Positions 34,846 to 43,969 of a stretch of 64,000 nucleotides of DNA are shown piece after piece. Made by a program: the position numbers and the translations under genes. This DNA comes from Candidatus Kouleothrix ribensis. Its GTDB lineage: Bacteria; Chloroflexota; Chloroflexia; Chloroflexales; Roseiflexaceae. A model generated the notes under the pieces. It did no database searches. It saw only the letters and a list, made by a program, of their open reading frames with translations, and was not told where the DNA came from. Within the stretch, counting starts at the first letter, position 1, and every line of letters begins with the position of its first letter. The stretch is taken from assembly GCA_016722075.1 (NCBI GenBank), contig JADKGW010000001.1, forward strand, positions 1,054,001 to 1,118,000. Direction: 5' to 3'.

Positions 34846-35847
34846 ATGTTCCAGCGATTGGATGAGCTTCAGACGGGCAGCCTGTATATTCTGACCGGCC
34901 AGCCCGGCGCGGGCAAGTCGCACCTGGCGGCCAGCGCGCGGCGCGGCGGCACGCTGTGGGTGCTCGACACCGAGGGTGCCGCGCAGAACCTGGCCGGCAA
35001 AACGGGCATCCACCGGCGCATCCAGGTGATGCAGTCGCTCTCGCTCAAGGCACTGGTCGGCGCGATGGACGAGATCCGCGGCCTGGGCAAGCCCGGCGAC
35101 ACGGTGCTGCTCGACTCGATCTCGAAGGTGTTCCAGGCCATGCGCGCGTATGCGCAGCGCCGCGCCGGCGCCGAGACTGATCGCAAGACCGGGGTGGCCT
35201 ACGATGAGCACGCCTCGATCAACCGCAACATGCAGGCGGTGTACACCGGCCTGACCGAGCTGAAGCAGGCCGGGTTCCATGTGGTGATCATCGGCCACCT
35301 GGGCCGCAAGTACCGCGCCGACAGCAACGGCCTGCAAGATGAAGGCCTGCGCGTGCTGGCCGACGAGCAGATCGCCTACGAGGCCGACGCGATCCTGCTG
35401 GTCGAGCGCGAGGGCGACGAGCGCACGATCACGCCGATCATCAAGCCGCCGCGCCCGGCGCACCTGAAGCTGAACAAGCGCTACCCCGCGACACTGGCCA
35501 CGCTCTACCCCGAGCTGGTGCCCGATGCCGACAAGGCCAAGGGCCGCCAGGCCGAGAAGGCCCGCGTGCGCGAGGCCGAGGCGGCCCAGCCGGCTGTGCC
35601 CGAGGCCGGCGAGGCCGGGCCGGCCCCAGCCGCCACCACAGTGCAGCCGCCGCGCGACCCGGCCGAGGCCGAGCAGCGCTTCTTCACGCGCTACGGCGAG
35701 GTGATCGGTGGCGACAGCTGGGGCGCAGTGCAGAGCTACCTGCGCAGCCGCGCCCCCAAGCCCACCACCGTCGAGGGCTGGATCGCCGCCGCCGAGGCCG
35801 TGCGCGATCGTTCGCGCCAGGATATGCCGCCGGCCATGGCGGCGTAG
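34846..35847 (+). CDS. Phage-type RecA-like ATPase (AAA_24 / Sak4-like)
   Basis: The 333-residue protein starts at the ATG after AAGGAGGGG. The N-terminal 215 residues are a P-loop ATPase with Walker A GQPGAGKS (17-24), a VLDTEG acidic strand, Walker B VLLDS near residue 87 and a sensor-like HVVIIGHLG. This arrangement is that of AAA_24 proteins, common in phages as Sak4-type recombination mediators (family knowledge). The C-terminal third has a charged Ala/Glu/Pro linker and a small helical domain (GDSWGAVQSYLRSR). No other phage genes are near, so it may be a domesticated single gene. DNA-binding role is inferred. Confidence 0.75.
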   Translation: MFQRLDELQTGSLYILTGQPGAGKSHLAASARRGGTLWVLDTEGAAQNLAGKTGIHRRIQVMQSLSLKALVGAMDEIRGLGKPGDTVLLDSISKVFQAMRAYAQRRAGAETDRKTGVAYDEHASINRNMQAVYTGLTELKQAGFHVVIIGHLGRKYRADSNGLQDEGLRVLADEQIAYEADAILLVEREGDERTITPIIKPPRPAHLKLNKRYPATLATLYPELVPDADKAKGRQAEKARVREAEAAQPAVPEAGEAGPAPAATTVQPPRDPAEAEQRFFTRYGEVIGGDSWGAVQSYLRSRAPKPTTVEGWIAAAEAVRDRSRQDMPPAMAA

Positions 35848-35921
35848 CGCGGCGCGCACACGCGGATCGCCCGAATATGGTAAGATCGCGCCAGCGTCCT
35901 GACTACCAGCGGAGGTATGCG

Positions 35922-37190
35922 ATGGGCCTGGAGCTATTTGAGCGTAGCGGGCTGCCGCGCTGGGCCAGGGTGCGCCAGCGCCTGCACGCTGCCGCGATCG
36001 ACGATGTAGCTGCGGCGGTGGCGGCCGAGCTTGCGCGGCCCGAGATCGCCGCAGCGATCAGGCCGGGCGCGCGGGTGGCGCTGACCGCCGGCAGCCGCGG
36101 GATCGACCGGATCGACCAGGTGCTGGCGGCGGCGGTGCAGGTGCTGCGGCAGCGCGGTGGCGTGCCGTTCGTGGTGCCGGCCATGGGCAGCCACGGCGGC
36201 GCCACCGCCCAGGGCCAGCTGGCGCTGCTGGCCGAGTATGGCATCACCGAGGCGGCCGTGGGCTGCCCGATTCGCGCCAGCATGGACACCGTGCTGCTCG
36301 GGCATACTGCCGGCGATGTGCCGGTCTGGTTCGACCGGCTGGCCTACGAGCAGGCCGATGCGGTCGTGCCGATCGGGCGCGTCAAGCCGCACACCGACTT
36401 CCACGGCCCGATCGAGTCGGGGCTGCTGAAGATGATCGCGATCGGCCTGGGCAAGCAGAAGGGCGCCGACACCTTCCACACGCGCGGGTTCGCCAGCTTT
36501 CACGCGCTGATCCCCGAGGTGGCCCGCACCACGCTGGCGCATGTGAACATACCATTTGGCCTGGCGCTGCTCGAAGACGGCCAGGGCCGGCTGGGGCGGA
36601 TCGAGGCCGTGCCGGCCGCGCAGATCTGGGAGCGCGAGCCGGCGCTGCTACAGCTGGCGCGCGCCTGGATGCCGCAGCTGCCCGGCCAACAGATCGACGT
36701 GCTGATCATCGACGAACTCGGCAAGGACATTAGCGGTATCGGCGCCGACACCAACGTGATCAACCGCTACTACGACGGGCCGCTGCCGTTCAAGCCAGCG
36801 ATCAGCCGGATCATCGCGCGCGGGCTGACGGCCGCCACCGAGGGCAACGCCACCGGCATGGGCCTGATCGATATCGTGCTGCGGCGGCTGGCCGACGCGA
36901 TTGACTTCGAGCAGACCTACATGAACTGCATTACGGCCAAGATGCCCGAGGGCGCGCGCATGCCACTCACCGCCGCCACTGATCGCCAGGCTTTGTCGAT
37001 CGCGCTGGCGTGCTGCCTGAACCTCGACGCCGCGCACGCGCGGATTGCGCGCATCCACGATACCAAACACCTCGGCGAGCTGTGGGCCACCGAGCCGCTG
37101 CTGCCCGAGCTACTGGCCACCGATCGCGTCGAGTTGCTGAGCGAGCTGGAGCCGATCGCGTTCGATCGGGACGGTATGCTGGCCGGCTAG
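35922..37190 (+). CDS. LarA-like / DUF2088 domain protein
   Basis: A 422-residue protein starting after GGAGGTATGCG. It contains the conserved features of the lactate-racemase N-terminal (DUF2088) superfamily: GSRGIDRIDQVLAAAV, PAMGSHGGATAQGQ, and the metal-site region VKPHTDFHGPIESGLLKM with two His. Nickel-pincer racemases of this superfamily use such His residues plus a Lys; the LarB, LarC and LarE maturation genes are not in the window. It lies 74 bases after the RecA-like gene and 25 before the lipoprotein gene on the same strand. The substrate is unknown. Confidence 0.8.
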   Translation: MGLELFERSGLPRWARVRQRLHAAAIDDVAAAVAAELARPEIAAAIRPGARVALTAGSRGIDRIDQVLAAAVQVLRQRGGVPFVVPAMGSHGGATAQGQLALLAEYGITEAAVGCPIRASMDTVLLGHTAGDVPVWFDRLAYEQADAVVPIGRVKPHTDFHGPIESGLLKMIAIGLGKQKGADTFHTRGFASFHALIPEVARTTLAHVNIPFGLALLEDGQGRLGRIEAVPAAQIWEREPALLQLARAWMPQLPGQQIDVLIIDELGKDISGIGADTNVINRYYDGPLPFKPAISRIIARGLTAATEGNATGMGLIDIVLRRLADAIDFEQTYMNCITAKMPEGARMPLTAATDRQALSIALACCLNLDAAHARIARIHDTKHLGELWATEPLLPELLATDRVELLSELEPIAFDRDGMLAG

Positions 37191-37215
37191 ATGGCGGGGC
37201 AACCCGACGTGATCA

Positions 37216-38091
37216 ATGCGCATTCTGACTCGTGCTACATTGTGCAAACGCACGTATCGCTGGCTGGCCGGGCTGCTGCTGCTGCTGTGCGGCTGCGATG
37301 TGCTGCAGCCGGCCGCGCCGGCCGCGCCGCCGCGCCTGCTGCCGACGCTGTTGCCTAGCGTGCCGGCGGTGGCCACCGCGCCTGTAGACCCCGCGCCGCC
37401 CGATACTGGCTGGATGCCCGGCCGGGCCGGCGTCGAGCTGCGCCGGCTACGCATCGCTCAGGGCGAGCAGCCGCCGATAGCGCTGGTGATCGTGCGGCTC
37501 GACCCGGCCAGCGTACGCTTGCGGGTGGCCTACGCGCCCGATCAGCCGCGTGGGCTACGCAGCTGGTTCGAGGCCGCGCACCCGCTGGCGGCGATCAACG
37601 GCAGCTTCTTCACCGAGGCGTATCGCGCCACCGCGCTGCTGATTAGCGACGGCGCGTCTAGCGGCGCGAGCTACCAGGGCTTCGGCGGCATGCTGGCGGT
37701 GGCGCCCGACGGCAGTGTGGCCATCCGCCCGCTGCGCGACCAGCCCTACGATCCAAACGAGCCGCTCGACCAGGCGCTGCAATCGTTCCCAATGCTGGTG
37801 TTCCCCGGCGGTGCACCGGCCGAGATCGAGGATGACGGCGAGCGCTCGCGGCGCTCGGCGCTGGCGATCGACCGCGCGGGCCGGCTGCTGCTGATCGCCG
37901 CGCCCGGCGGTGGCTTCACCCTGCGCGGCCTGGCCGTGTGGCTTAGCCAGAGCGACCTGGCGATCGACCGCGCGCTCAACCTCGATGGCGGCTCGTCGAC
38001 CGGGCTGTATCTGAAGGATGGCGATCTGGAGGAGGCGATCGACTCATTCGGGCCGCTGCCGATCGTGTTGCTGGTCGAGGCGCGGGCGTAG
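37216..38091 (+). CDS. Phosphodiester-glycosidase (NAGPA/DUF2233) lipoprotein
   Basis: The 291-residue precursor has a lipobox (LLLCGC, probable lipid on Cys27) and a Pro/Ala linker. The mature part carries family marks: INGSFF near residue 122, FPMLVFPGG, RRSALAIDRAGRLLL and the C-terminal LNLDGGSSTGLYL. Members of this family remove N-acetylglucosamine from phosphodiesters in animals and are abundant as exported proteins in Chloroflexota and Firmicutes, where they may act on cell-surface glycans. It is convergent with the ABC-2 permease gene with six bases between them. Confidence 0.87.
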   Translation: MRILTRATLCKRTYRWLAGLLLLLCGCDVLQPAAPAAPPRLLPTLLPSVPAVATAPVDPAPPDTGWMPGRAGVELRRLRIAQGEQPPIALVIVRLDPASVRLRVAYAPDQPRGLRSWFEAAHPLAAINGSFFTEAYRATALLISDGASSGASYQGFGGMLAVAPDGSVAIRPLRDQPYDPNEPLDQALQSFPMLVFPGGAPAEIEDDGERSRRSALAIDRAGRLLLIAAPGGGFTLRGLAVWLSQSDLAIDRALNLDGGSSTGLYLKDGDLEEAIDSFGPLPIVLLVEARA

Positions 38092-38097
38092 GCTGCG

Positions 38098-38997
38098 CTA
38101 CGCCGCGCCGCTAATATCGCGCCGGGCCAGCGCGCGGTAGGCGTAGAACCCGAATAGCACGCTGTAGGCGCCGATCACCAGGCCCGCGTGCAGCGGCCCC
38201 GGCAGCGTGGCCAGGTCGAGCGAGGGCGTGACGACGGCCGGGTCGAGGCCGAAGCTGCGGCTGTTCTGCACCACCAGCGTATTGATGTTTGGCTGCACCA
38301 CCAGGCCGACGAGGAAGGCCAGCACGCCGCTGAGCTGGCCAAGCGCCGAGAGCGCACCAAGGCCTACGTCGAGCATCAGGAATAGGAAGCCGCCGGCCAC
38401 GCCGGCCAGCACCGCGCGCCCGATAATGCTGCACGCGACGGTGATCATCACGTACGGCAGCAGCACGTACAGCGCGCGCAGCACCCCAACCGGCAGCGCC
38501 AGCAGGTCGGCTGGGCCGAGCGTACCGCGGCTGCCCAGCACACTGCCAAGCAGCACGGCCAGCAGCGCCGCTACCGCCAGCACGATCACGATCCCCACCA
38601 GCAGCACCAGGTTCAGCGCGACGATCTTCGCCAGCAGGTAGCGCCCGCGCGCGGGCTGGCGCGCGAGCTGGGTGCGCAGCGTGCCCCAGCCATATTCGCT
38701 GCCCACGGCCCCGGCCGCCAGCACAATCGCGCACAGCCCGCCGACGCTGTTCACGTGCCCGAGCGCCGCGCCGAAGATGCCGGGAAAGGCCAGCTGGAGC
38801 CGAAACTGCTGCACCTGGTCGGCACGTAGCAGGGCCATGCGCGCCGCACCGCCGGTGAAGATGCCATCATGCAGCGCCACGGCCATGAACTCGGTCAGCC
38901 GCAGCAGCACTAGCAGTGCCAGCAGCACGGCCAGCAGCACCCAGGCCAATGGGCGCCGCACTAACTTGAACCATTCGGCACGGATGAGGTTGAGCAT
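38098..38997 (-). CDS. ABC-2 type exporter permease
   Basis: The 299-residue protein starts at MLNLIRAEWFKLVRRP, typical of this family; the longer open frame upstream only translates repeats. It has six hydrophobic segments, with a large extracytoplasmic loop after the first. YGWGTLRTQLARQPARGRYL is the conserved cytoplasmic region that touches the ATPase. The ATPase gene lies upstream on the same strand, 544 bases away across a repeat array, an unusual gap for such pairs. Substrate unknown. Confidence 0.87.
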   Translation of the reverse strand: MLNLIRAEWFKLVRRPLAWVLLAVLLALLVLLRLTEFMAVALHDGIFTGGAARMALLRADQVQQFRLQLAFPGIFGAALGHVNSVGGLCAIVLAAGAVGSEYGWGTLRTQLARQPARGRYLLAKIVALNLVLLVGIVIVLAVAALLAVLLGSVLGSRGTLGPADLLALPVGVLRALYVLLPYVMITVACSIIGRAVLAGVAGGFLFLMLDVGLGALSALGQLSGVLAFLVGLVVQPNINTLVVQNSRSFGLDPAVVTPSLDLATLPGPLHAGLVIGAYSVLFGFYAYRALARRDISGAA

Positions 38998-38999
38998 AT

Positions 39000-39510
39000 G
39001 ACTTTTGACCCGGTGACCCGATGACATGATGACATGATGACATGATGACACGATGACCGGGTGACACGATGACAAGATGACACGATGACCGGGTGACCCG
39101 ATGACACGATGACCAGGTGACCCGATGACCCGATGCCTCTTCTGCCCCGAAGGCCATCTTGTCATCGTGTCATCTTGTCAGGTGACGGGGTGACACGGTG
39201 ACCCGATGACACGATGACCCGATGACATGATGACATGATGACCCGATGCGTCTTCTGTCCCGAAGGCCATCTTGTCATCGTGTCATCGTGTCAGGTGACG
39301 GGGTGACACGGTGACCCGATGACATGATGACATGATGACCGGGTGCCCCGATACCTATATCTGTCCCGAAGGCCATCTTGTCATCTTGTCATCTTGCCAG
39401 GTGACCCGGTGACACGATGACATGATGACATGATGACATGATGACCCGATGCGTCTTCTGTCCCGAAGGCCATCTTGTCATCTTGTCAGGTTACGGGGTA
39501 GCACGGTGAC
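39000..39510. repeat. Large array of GATGACAC-type repeats inside an ABC exporter gene pair
   Basis: The tract is built of octamers (GATGACAC, GATGACCC, GATGACAT, GGTGACCC) on one strand and their reverse complement (GTCATCGTGTCATCTTGTCA) in blocks. A larger unit of roughly 100-115 bases, marked by CTTCTGTCCCGAAGGCCATC, occurs about four times (near 39132, 39247, 39360, 39450). Opposed blocks such as TGACAAGATGACACGATGAC and its complement can form long hairpins. No coding sequence is supported. Confidence 0.95.
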
Positions 39511-39541
39511 ACGACGGCATGCTCTGAGCAGGGTCATCGGG

Positions 39542-40462
39542 TCATTGTGTCGCGGCTTCGGCGCCTGTGACCTCCAGAAAGAAATCCTCCAGCCGCTGCT
39601 CGTGGGCGCGGATCTCGGCTACGGCAACGCCCTGGGTAGCCAGCAGCATGTTCAGCTCGGCGGCACGATCGGCCGGCGCATCCACCAGCAGCGCGCCGTC
39701 GTGCGGTGCGACGCCTGCGACCCAGCCGATGCCGCGCAGCAGCGCCGCCGCGCGCTCGCTGGCCGCAGCATCGCCGGCCACGCGCAGCAGCACGCCCTGG
39801 CCGCGCCGGAGCAGCTTGGCCACCGGCCCGCCCGCCAGCAGCCGGCCGGCCTTGAGGATCGCTACCTCGTCGCACAGCTGCTCGACCTCGTGCAGCAGGT
39901 GGCTCGAGAGCACGATCGTGCGCCCGCTGGCCGCCAGCGTCCGGATGAGCGCGCGAATCTCGAGCTGCCCAGCCGGGTCGAGTCCGTTGGTCGGCTCGTC
40001 GAGGATGATCAGCTGCGGATCGCGCAGCAGCGCCGCCGCGATACCCAGCCGCTGGCGCATGCCCTGCGAGTAGGCCCGAAATGTGTCGCGTGCGCGCGCG
40101 CTCAGCTCGACCGCCGCAAGCGCCGCGTCGACGCGCGCATCGGGCAGCGCCTCGGCCCGCGCCAGCGCGCGCAGGTTGTCGCGGCCCGAGAGGTAGGGGT
40201 AGAAGGCCGGTGCCTCGATCATCGCGCCGACGCCGGCCAGCGCCAGGCCAGGCGCGCGCTGCACATCGTGGCCGAGCACCACCGCGCGCCCGGCGCTGGG
40301 CCGCACAAGCGCCAGCAGCATGCCGATCGTGGTGGTTTTGCCGGCGCCGTTTGGCCCGAGCATGCCAAAAATACAGCCCGTGCGCACCGCCAGGTCGAGC
40401 TTATCGACGGCGACGCGCGTGCCGAAATGCTTGCTCAGCCCTTCTGTGACGATCGCATGCAT
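39542..40462 (-). CDS. ABC exporter ATPase
   Basis: The 306-residue protein has all ABC motifs: Walker A GPNGAGKTTTIGM (about 36-48), Q-loop region, signature YSQGMRQRLGIAAAL, Walker B LIILDEPTNGLDP and switch LSSHLLHE. The C-terminal 80 residues are the regulatory tail common in CcmA/DrrA-type exporters. It belongs with the ABC-2 permease at 38098-38997, with the repeat array between. Whether both genes share a transcript through the array is not clear. Confidence 0.93.
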   Translation of the reverse strand: MHAIVTEGLSKHFGTRVAVDKLDLAVRTGCIFGMLGPNGAGKTTTIGMLLALVRPSAGRAVVLGHDVQRAPGLALAGVGAMIEAPAFYPYLSGRDNLRALARAEALPDARVDAALAAVELSARARDTFRAYSQGMRQRLGIAAALLRDPQLIILDEPTNGLDPAGQLEIRALIRTLAASGRTIVLSSHLLHEVEQLCDEVAILKAGRLLAGGPVAKLLRRGQGVLLRVAGDAAASERAAALLRGIGWVAGVAPHDGALLVDAPADRAAELNMLLATQGVAVAEIRAHEQRLEDFFLEVTGAEAATQ

Positions 40463-40551
40463 GGGCGTATGGCATCACAATCGCAATGGAGGCACGAAGC
40501 TTTTGCTGCTCTATTGGCCTATCGTTGCTGATGATAGCACCTGCTTCGGGC

Positions 40552-42000
40552 CTACTTGTTCAGCTCTTCCTCGAGCGCGGCCTGTGCCGCCTGTGGGTTG
40601 GCCTGGCCCTGCGAGGCCTTCATCACCTGGCCGACCAGGAACTTGATCGCGACGATCTTGCCGCTCTTGTAGTCGGCCACCGACTTGGGGTTGGCGGCGA
40701 TTGCGGCGCGGGCCATGGCGGCGAGTGCCTCGCCGCCGCCGATCACCGCCAGGCCGCGTGCCTGCACCAGCTCGGCCGGCGCAGCGCCCGTGCGGAAGCT
40801 GCCCTCGAACACCGCCTTGGCGCTGGTGCGCGTGATCGTGCCCTGGGCTAGCAGCGCGATCAGCGCGCCGACATACTCGGGCTTAAACCGATCGTGGATC
40901 GTGCCGAGCGACTCGCCGGTCTCTTTGGTCAGCCGAAACAGCTCGCCGGTGATCCAGTTGGCTACCTCGCGCGCGGCCACCCCACGCGACTGCGCCGCCG
41001 CCACCGCCTGCTCGAAATATTCCGCATCGGCGCGCGCCACCGTCAGCACCTCGGCGTCGTTGGCGCTCAGGCCATACTCGTGCATGAAGCGCGCCCGGCG
41101 TGCGTCGGGTAGCTCGGGCAGCTCGGCCTGGCGCTCGGCGACCCATGTGTCGGTCAGCAGCAGCGGCGGCAGATCTGGCTCGGGGAAGTAGCGGTAATCC
41201 TCCGAACCCTCCTTCAGGCGCTGCTCGATCGTCTTGCCGGCATCCTCGTCCCAGCCGCGAGTCGACTGGCGGATCAGCTCGCCGGCCGCGAGCGCCTTAC
41301 TCTGGCGCTCGATCTCATAGGCCAGCGCGCGCTCGACCGCGCGAAACGAGTTCATATTCTTGATCTCGACCTTGGCGCCATACTCCTGCTGGCCGGGCGG
41401 CCGCACCGACACATTCGCATCGCAGCGCAGCGCGCCCTCCTCCATATTGCCGGTGTTCACGCCGATCCAGCGCAAGATCTGCTGGAGCTTCTGGAAGTAG
41501 CGCCGGGCCTCTTCGGGCGAGCCGATATCGGGGTCGGAGACGATCTCCATCAGCGGCACGCCGGCGCGGTTGAAATCGACCAGCGATGAGCCGTCGGGCT
41601 GGTGGTTGAGCTTGCCGGTATCTTCCTCGATATGCACGCGCGTCAGGCCCACGCGCTTGGGGCCGTGGTCGCCCTCGATCTCAACCCAGCCCGCCACGCA
41701 CAGCGGGTCGTCGAACTGGCTGCGCTGATACGACGACGGCAGGTCGGGGTAGAAGTAGTTCTTGCGGCTGATCACATTGCTGTGTTGGATGCGGCAGTTG
41801 AGCGCCAGGCCGGTGCGCGCGGCCAGCTCGACGGCGCGGCGATTGATGAACGGCAGCGCGCCGGGCAGGCCCATGCAGGTGGGGCAGACATGCGTATTGG
41901 GTGCGGCGCCGGCCACCTCGGCACTGCAGCCGCAGAACATCTTCGATTTCGTGAGGATCTGGGCGTGAACCTCGAGCCCGATCGTGACCAGGTATTCCAT
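40552..42000 (-). CDS. gatB: Aspartyl/glutamyl-tRNA(Asn/Gln) amidotransferase subunit B
   Basis: The 482-residue protein is a full GatB: EYLVTIGLEVHAQILTKSKM at the start, the CGCS...CPTCMGLPGALPFIN zinc-binding region (four Cys), NYFYPDLPSSYQRSQFDDPL, HIEEDTGKLNHQ, and the C-terminal GatB/YqeY tail (GKIVAIKFLVGQVMKASQGQ). It activates the misacylated tRNA for amidation by GatA. Neither gatA nor gatC is adjacent. A TATAAT on the minus strand at 42033-42038 is a candidate -10, 33 bases upstream. Confidence 0.97.
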   Translation of the reverse strand: MEYLVTIGLEVHAQILTKSKMFCGCSAEVAGAAPNTHVCPTCMGLPGALPFINRRAVELAARTGLALNCRIQHSNVISRKNYFYPDLPSSYQRSQFDDPLCVAGWVEIEGDHGPKRVGLTRVHIEEDTGKLNHQPDGSSLVDFNRAGVPLMEIVSDPDIGSPEEARRYFQKLQQILRWIGVNTGNMEEGALRCDANVSVRPPGQQEYGAKVEIKNMNSFRAVERALAYEIERQSKALAAGELIRQSTRGWDEDAGKTIEQRLKEGSEDYRYFPEPDLPPLLLTDTWVAERQAELPELPDARRARFMHEYGLSANDAEVLTVARADAEYFEQAVAAAQSRGVAAREVANWITGELFRLTKETGESLGTIHDRFKPEYVGALIALLAQGTITRTSAKAVFEGSFRTGAAPAELVQARGLAVIGGGEALAAMARAAIAANPKSVADYKSGKIVAIKFLVGQVMKASQGQANPQAAQAALEEELNK

Positions 42001-42124
42001 GGATTTCCTCTTTATGATCGCGACTGGGTGCCATTATAGCATGCTCGCGCGCGGTGCAGGGCGCCCGCCAAAGCTATGCTATACTGCGCGTACTGCACCC
42101 GCCGATTAGCCCAAGGAGCCGCGC

Positions 42125-43108
42125 ATGCTGGTTCTCTCAGCCGCCGATGTGCGCCGGGCCGCGCCAATGCCGGCTGCGATCGACGCGGTGGCCGGCGCGT
42201 TCGCCCAGCTGTCGGCCGGCCAGGCGACTGTGCCGCTGCGGGTGTCGATCGGCCAGCCCGGCCACGACTCACACACGTTCTTTATGCCCGCGCTGCTGGC
42301 GCAGAGCGGTGCGCTTGGCCTGAAGGTCGTGTCGGTGTTCCCACACAACCAGCAGCGCCACGGCCTGCCCAGCATTCACGCGCTGGTGGTGCTGATCGAC
42401 GCCGCCACCGGCGTGCCGCTGGCCGCGATGGACGGCGGCTACCTGACGGCCCTGCGCACCGGCGCGGCCTCGGGCGCCGCCACGCGTGCGCTGGCGCGGC
42501 CCGCAGCGCGCGTGCTGGCTATGTTCGGCGCGGGTGCCCAGGCGCCCGGCCAGGTGCAGGCGGTGTGCGCAGTCCGGCCGATCGAGCGCGTGCTGATCGT
42601 GAATCGTGGCCGCGCCCGCGCCGAGCAGCTGATCGCCACGCTGGCCGAGCTGGGGGTTGCGGCCGCATGCGCCGTGGCCGAGTCGGCCGGCGCGGCCCTG
42701 GCCGAGGCCGACATCGTCTGCTGCGCCACCAGCGCGGCCACGCCGCTGTTCGACGACGCCGACCTGCGCGCGGGCACGCATATCAACGCGGTTGGCGCGT
42801 TTACGCCGGCGCTGGCCGAGGTGCCACCCGCGACGATCGCCCGCGCCTATGTGGTGGTCGATCAGCACGCGGCGGCCCTGGCCGAGGCCGGCGACCTGAT
42901 CCAGGCCCACGCGGCCGGCGCGCTCGACATGGGCCGGGTGGTCGAGCTGGGCACGATCCTGGCCGGCGCCGCACCTGGCCGCGCCGATGATCAACAGATC
43001 ACATGCTTTAAGTCGGTCGGCAATGCCGTGCAAGATCTGGCGGTTGGCCAGCTGGTGCTGGCCGAGGCGCAGCGGCTGGGGCTGGGAGTCGAGATCGCGC
43101 TGCGCTGA
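42125..43108 (+). CDS. Ornithine cyclodeaminase / mu-crystallin family protein
   Basis: A 327-residue protein with AAGGAGCCGCGC before the ATG and a TATACT candidate -10 at about 42079. It shows the family marks: a Lys/Arg region (GALGLKVVSVFPHNQQRHGL), MDGGYLTALRTGAASGAATR, the NAD-binding fold MFGAGAQAPGQVQAVC and ADIVCCATSAATPLF. Members are ornithine cyclodeaminases, alanine dehydrogenases or ketimine reductases; the sequence alone does not decide. It is directly followed by the truncated TauE/SafE gene at the left edge of the island, probably the native gene pair. Confidence 0.9.
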   Translation: MLVLSAADVRRAAPMPAAIDAVAGAFAQLSAGQATVPLRVSIGQPGHDSHTFFMPALLAQSGALGLKVVSVFPHNQQRHGLPSIHALVVLIDAATGVPLAAMDGGYLTALRTGAASGAATRALARPAARVLAMFGAGAQAPGQVQAVCAVRPIERVLIVNRGRARAEQLIATLAELGVAAACAVAESAGAALAEADIVCCATSAATPLFDDADLRAGTHINAVGAFTPALAEVPPATIARAYVVVDQHAAALAEAGDLIQAHAAGALDMGRVVELGTILAGAAPGRADDQQITCFKSVGNAVQDLAVGQLVLAEAQRLGLGVEIALR

Positions 43109-43127
43109 GAGCCGCAGCGCGATGCAT

Positions 43128-43532
43128 CGCACTGCAACCTGGAACGTGAACAATGCAGCTCGAACTCTGGCAGTGGGCGCTGGGCGCGCTCGGCGCCTTT
43201 CTGGTAGGCCTCTCGAAGATGGACATCCCGGGCCTGGGGGTGCTCACCGTCGCGATCTTTGCGCTGGTATTTCCGGCCCGCGAGTCAGTCGGGCTGGTGC
43301 TGGTCATCCTGATCTGCGGTGATATTGTGGCGATCACGGCCTACCGGCACGATGCCAGCTGGCCGCACCTGTGGCGGCTGTTCCCCTGGGCGGCGGCCGG
43401 GGTTGTGGTGGGCTACTTTGCGCTTGGGCGGATCGACGCTACCCACATGCGCCGGCTGATCGGGGCCATTCTGATCGGGCTGGTGCTGTTTCAGTATCTT
43501 CGTGTGCTTCGCCCAACGAGGCTCGACGCCGG
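43128..43532 (+). repeat. Left copy of the 405-bp direct repeat bounding the island
   Basis: These bases match 62856-63260 with an offset of 19728 and five visible mismatches (about 99% identity). The repeat covers a short 5' region and the first 127 codons of the TauE/SafE gene. Confidence 0.95.
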
Positions 43533-43557
43533 CTGGAATGGTATCGCAGCAATCTGA
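43153..43557 (+). pseudogene. Truncated TauE/SafE family transporter gene (5' part)
   Basis: The first 127 codons equal those of the complete gene at 62881-63624 except for codons 23-24 (MD here, TG there). After GACGCCGG the frame runs into unrelated sequence and stops after eight codons. About half the membrane segments are missing, so the product is probably not functional. It follows the ornithine-cyclodeaminase-like gene by 44 bases. The break marks the left end of the 19.3-kb island. Confidence 0.9.
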
Positions 43558-43584
43558 CCATAACCATATGCGTCCGCATTCCTG

Positions 43585-43616
43585 CCCCGCTCCCACATTG
43601 GGAACGGGGAATTTTG
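43585..43616 (+). terminator. Terminator at the left end of the island
   Basis: CCCCGCTCCCA pairs with TGGGAACGGGG (one C/A mismatch) around a small loop and is followed by AATTTTG. It would end transcripts entering from the ornithine-cyclodeaminase-like gene and the truncated transporter gene. Confidence 0.7.
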
Positions 43617-43655
43617 ACGTTCGGCGGCGGGCGGCTATGCTGCGGCAGCCGTGCT

Positions 43656-43967
43656 CTACAGTTGCAGTGATGGATGGAGCGACGCAGATAGCTGCCACCA
43701 AAACACTACTCCAGCCATGATACAGAACACGACAGCCAGTCCCAAGCGTGCCAACCAAATCTGTACTTGTTGTATCAAGCTCTTTTTCCGACGACGCGGT
43801 GCTTGTGGTGCGGGAAGGAGCAGCCGTTTAAACCCTCCGGCAGTATTGACAACTTGCTGCACTGACTGGCCTCGCTTCTTGTTCCGTTGTGCATTGGCCA
43901 GGCGCTTGTCAAGCCGAGCCAATTCTTCATCTTCGTATTCAAGCTCGATTTGGAGGTGTGGCGGCAT
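43656..43967 (-). CDS. Small tail-anchored membrane protein, possible partner of the sigma-like protein
   Basis: A 103-residue protein with an acidic then basic cytoplasmic N-terminal part (ELEYEDEELARLDKRLANAQ) and a single membrane segment near the end (IWLARLGLAVVFCIMAGVVFW). Its ATG lies two bases after the stop of the upstream gene, so the two are translationally coupled. The arrangement sigma-like gene then small single-span membrane protein resembles sigma/anti-sigma pairs, but no anti-sigma domain (zinc HxxxCxxC) is visible. Unknown otherwise. Confidence 0.65.
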   Translation of the reverse strand: MPPHLQIELEYEDEELARLDKRLANAQRNKKRGQSVQQVVNTAGGFKRLLLPAPQAPRRRKKSLIQQVQIWLARLGLAVVFCIMAGVVFWWQLSASLHPSLQL

Positions 43968-43969
43968 AC

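Noticed and set aside
38998..39165. N-terminal extension of the ABC-2 permease (SCHHVIMSSGHRV)
   Set aside because: Translation of the octamer repeats; MLNLIRAEWFKL is the family start.
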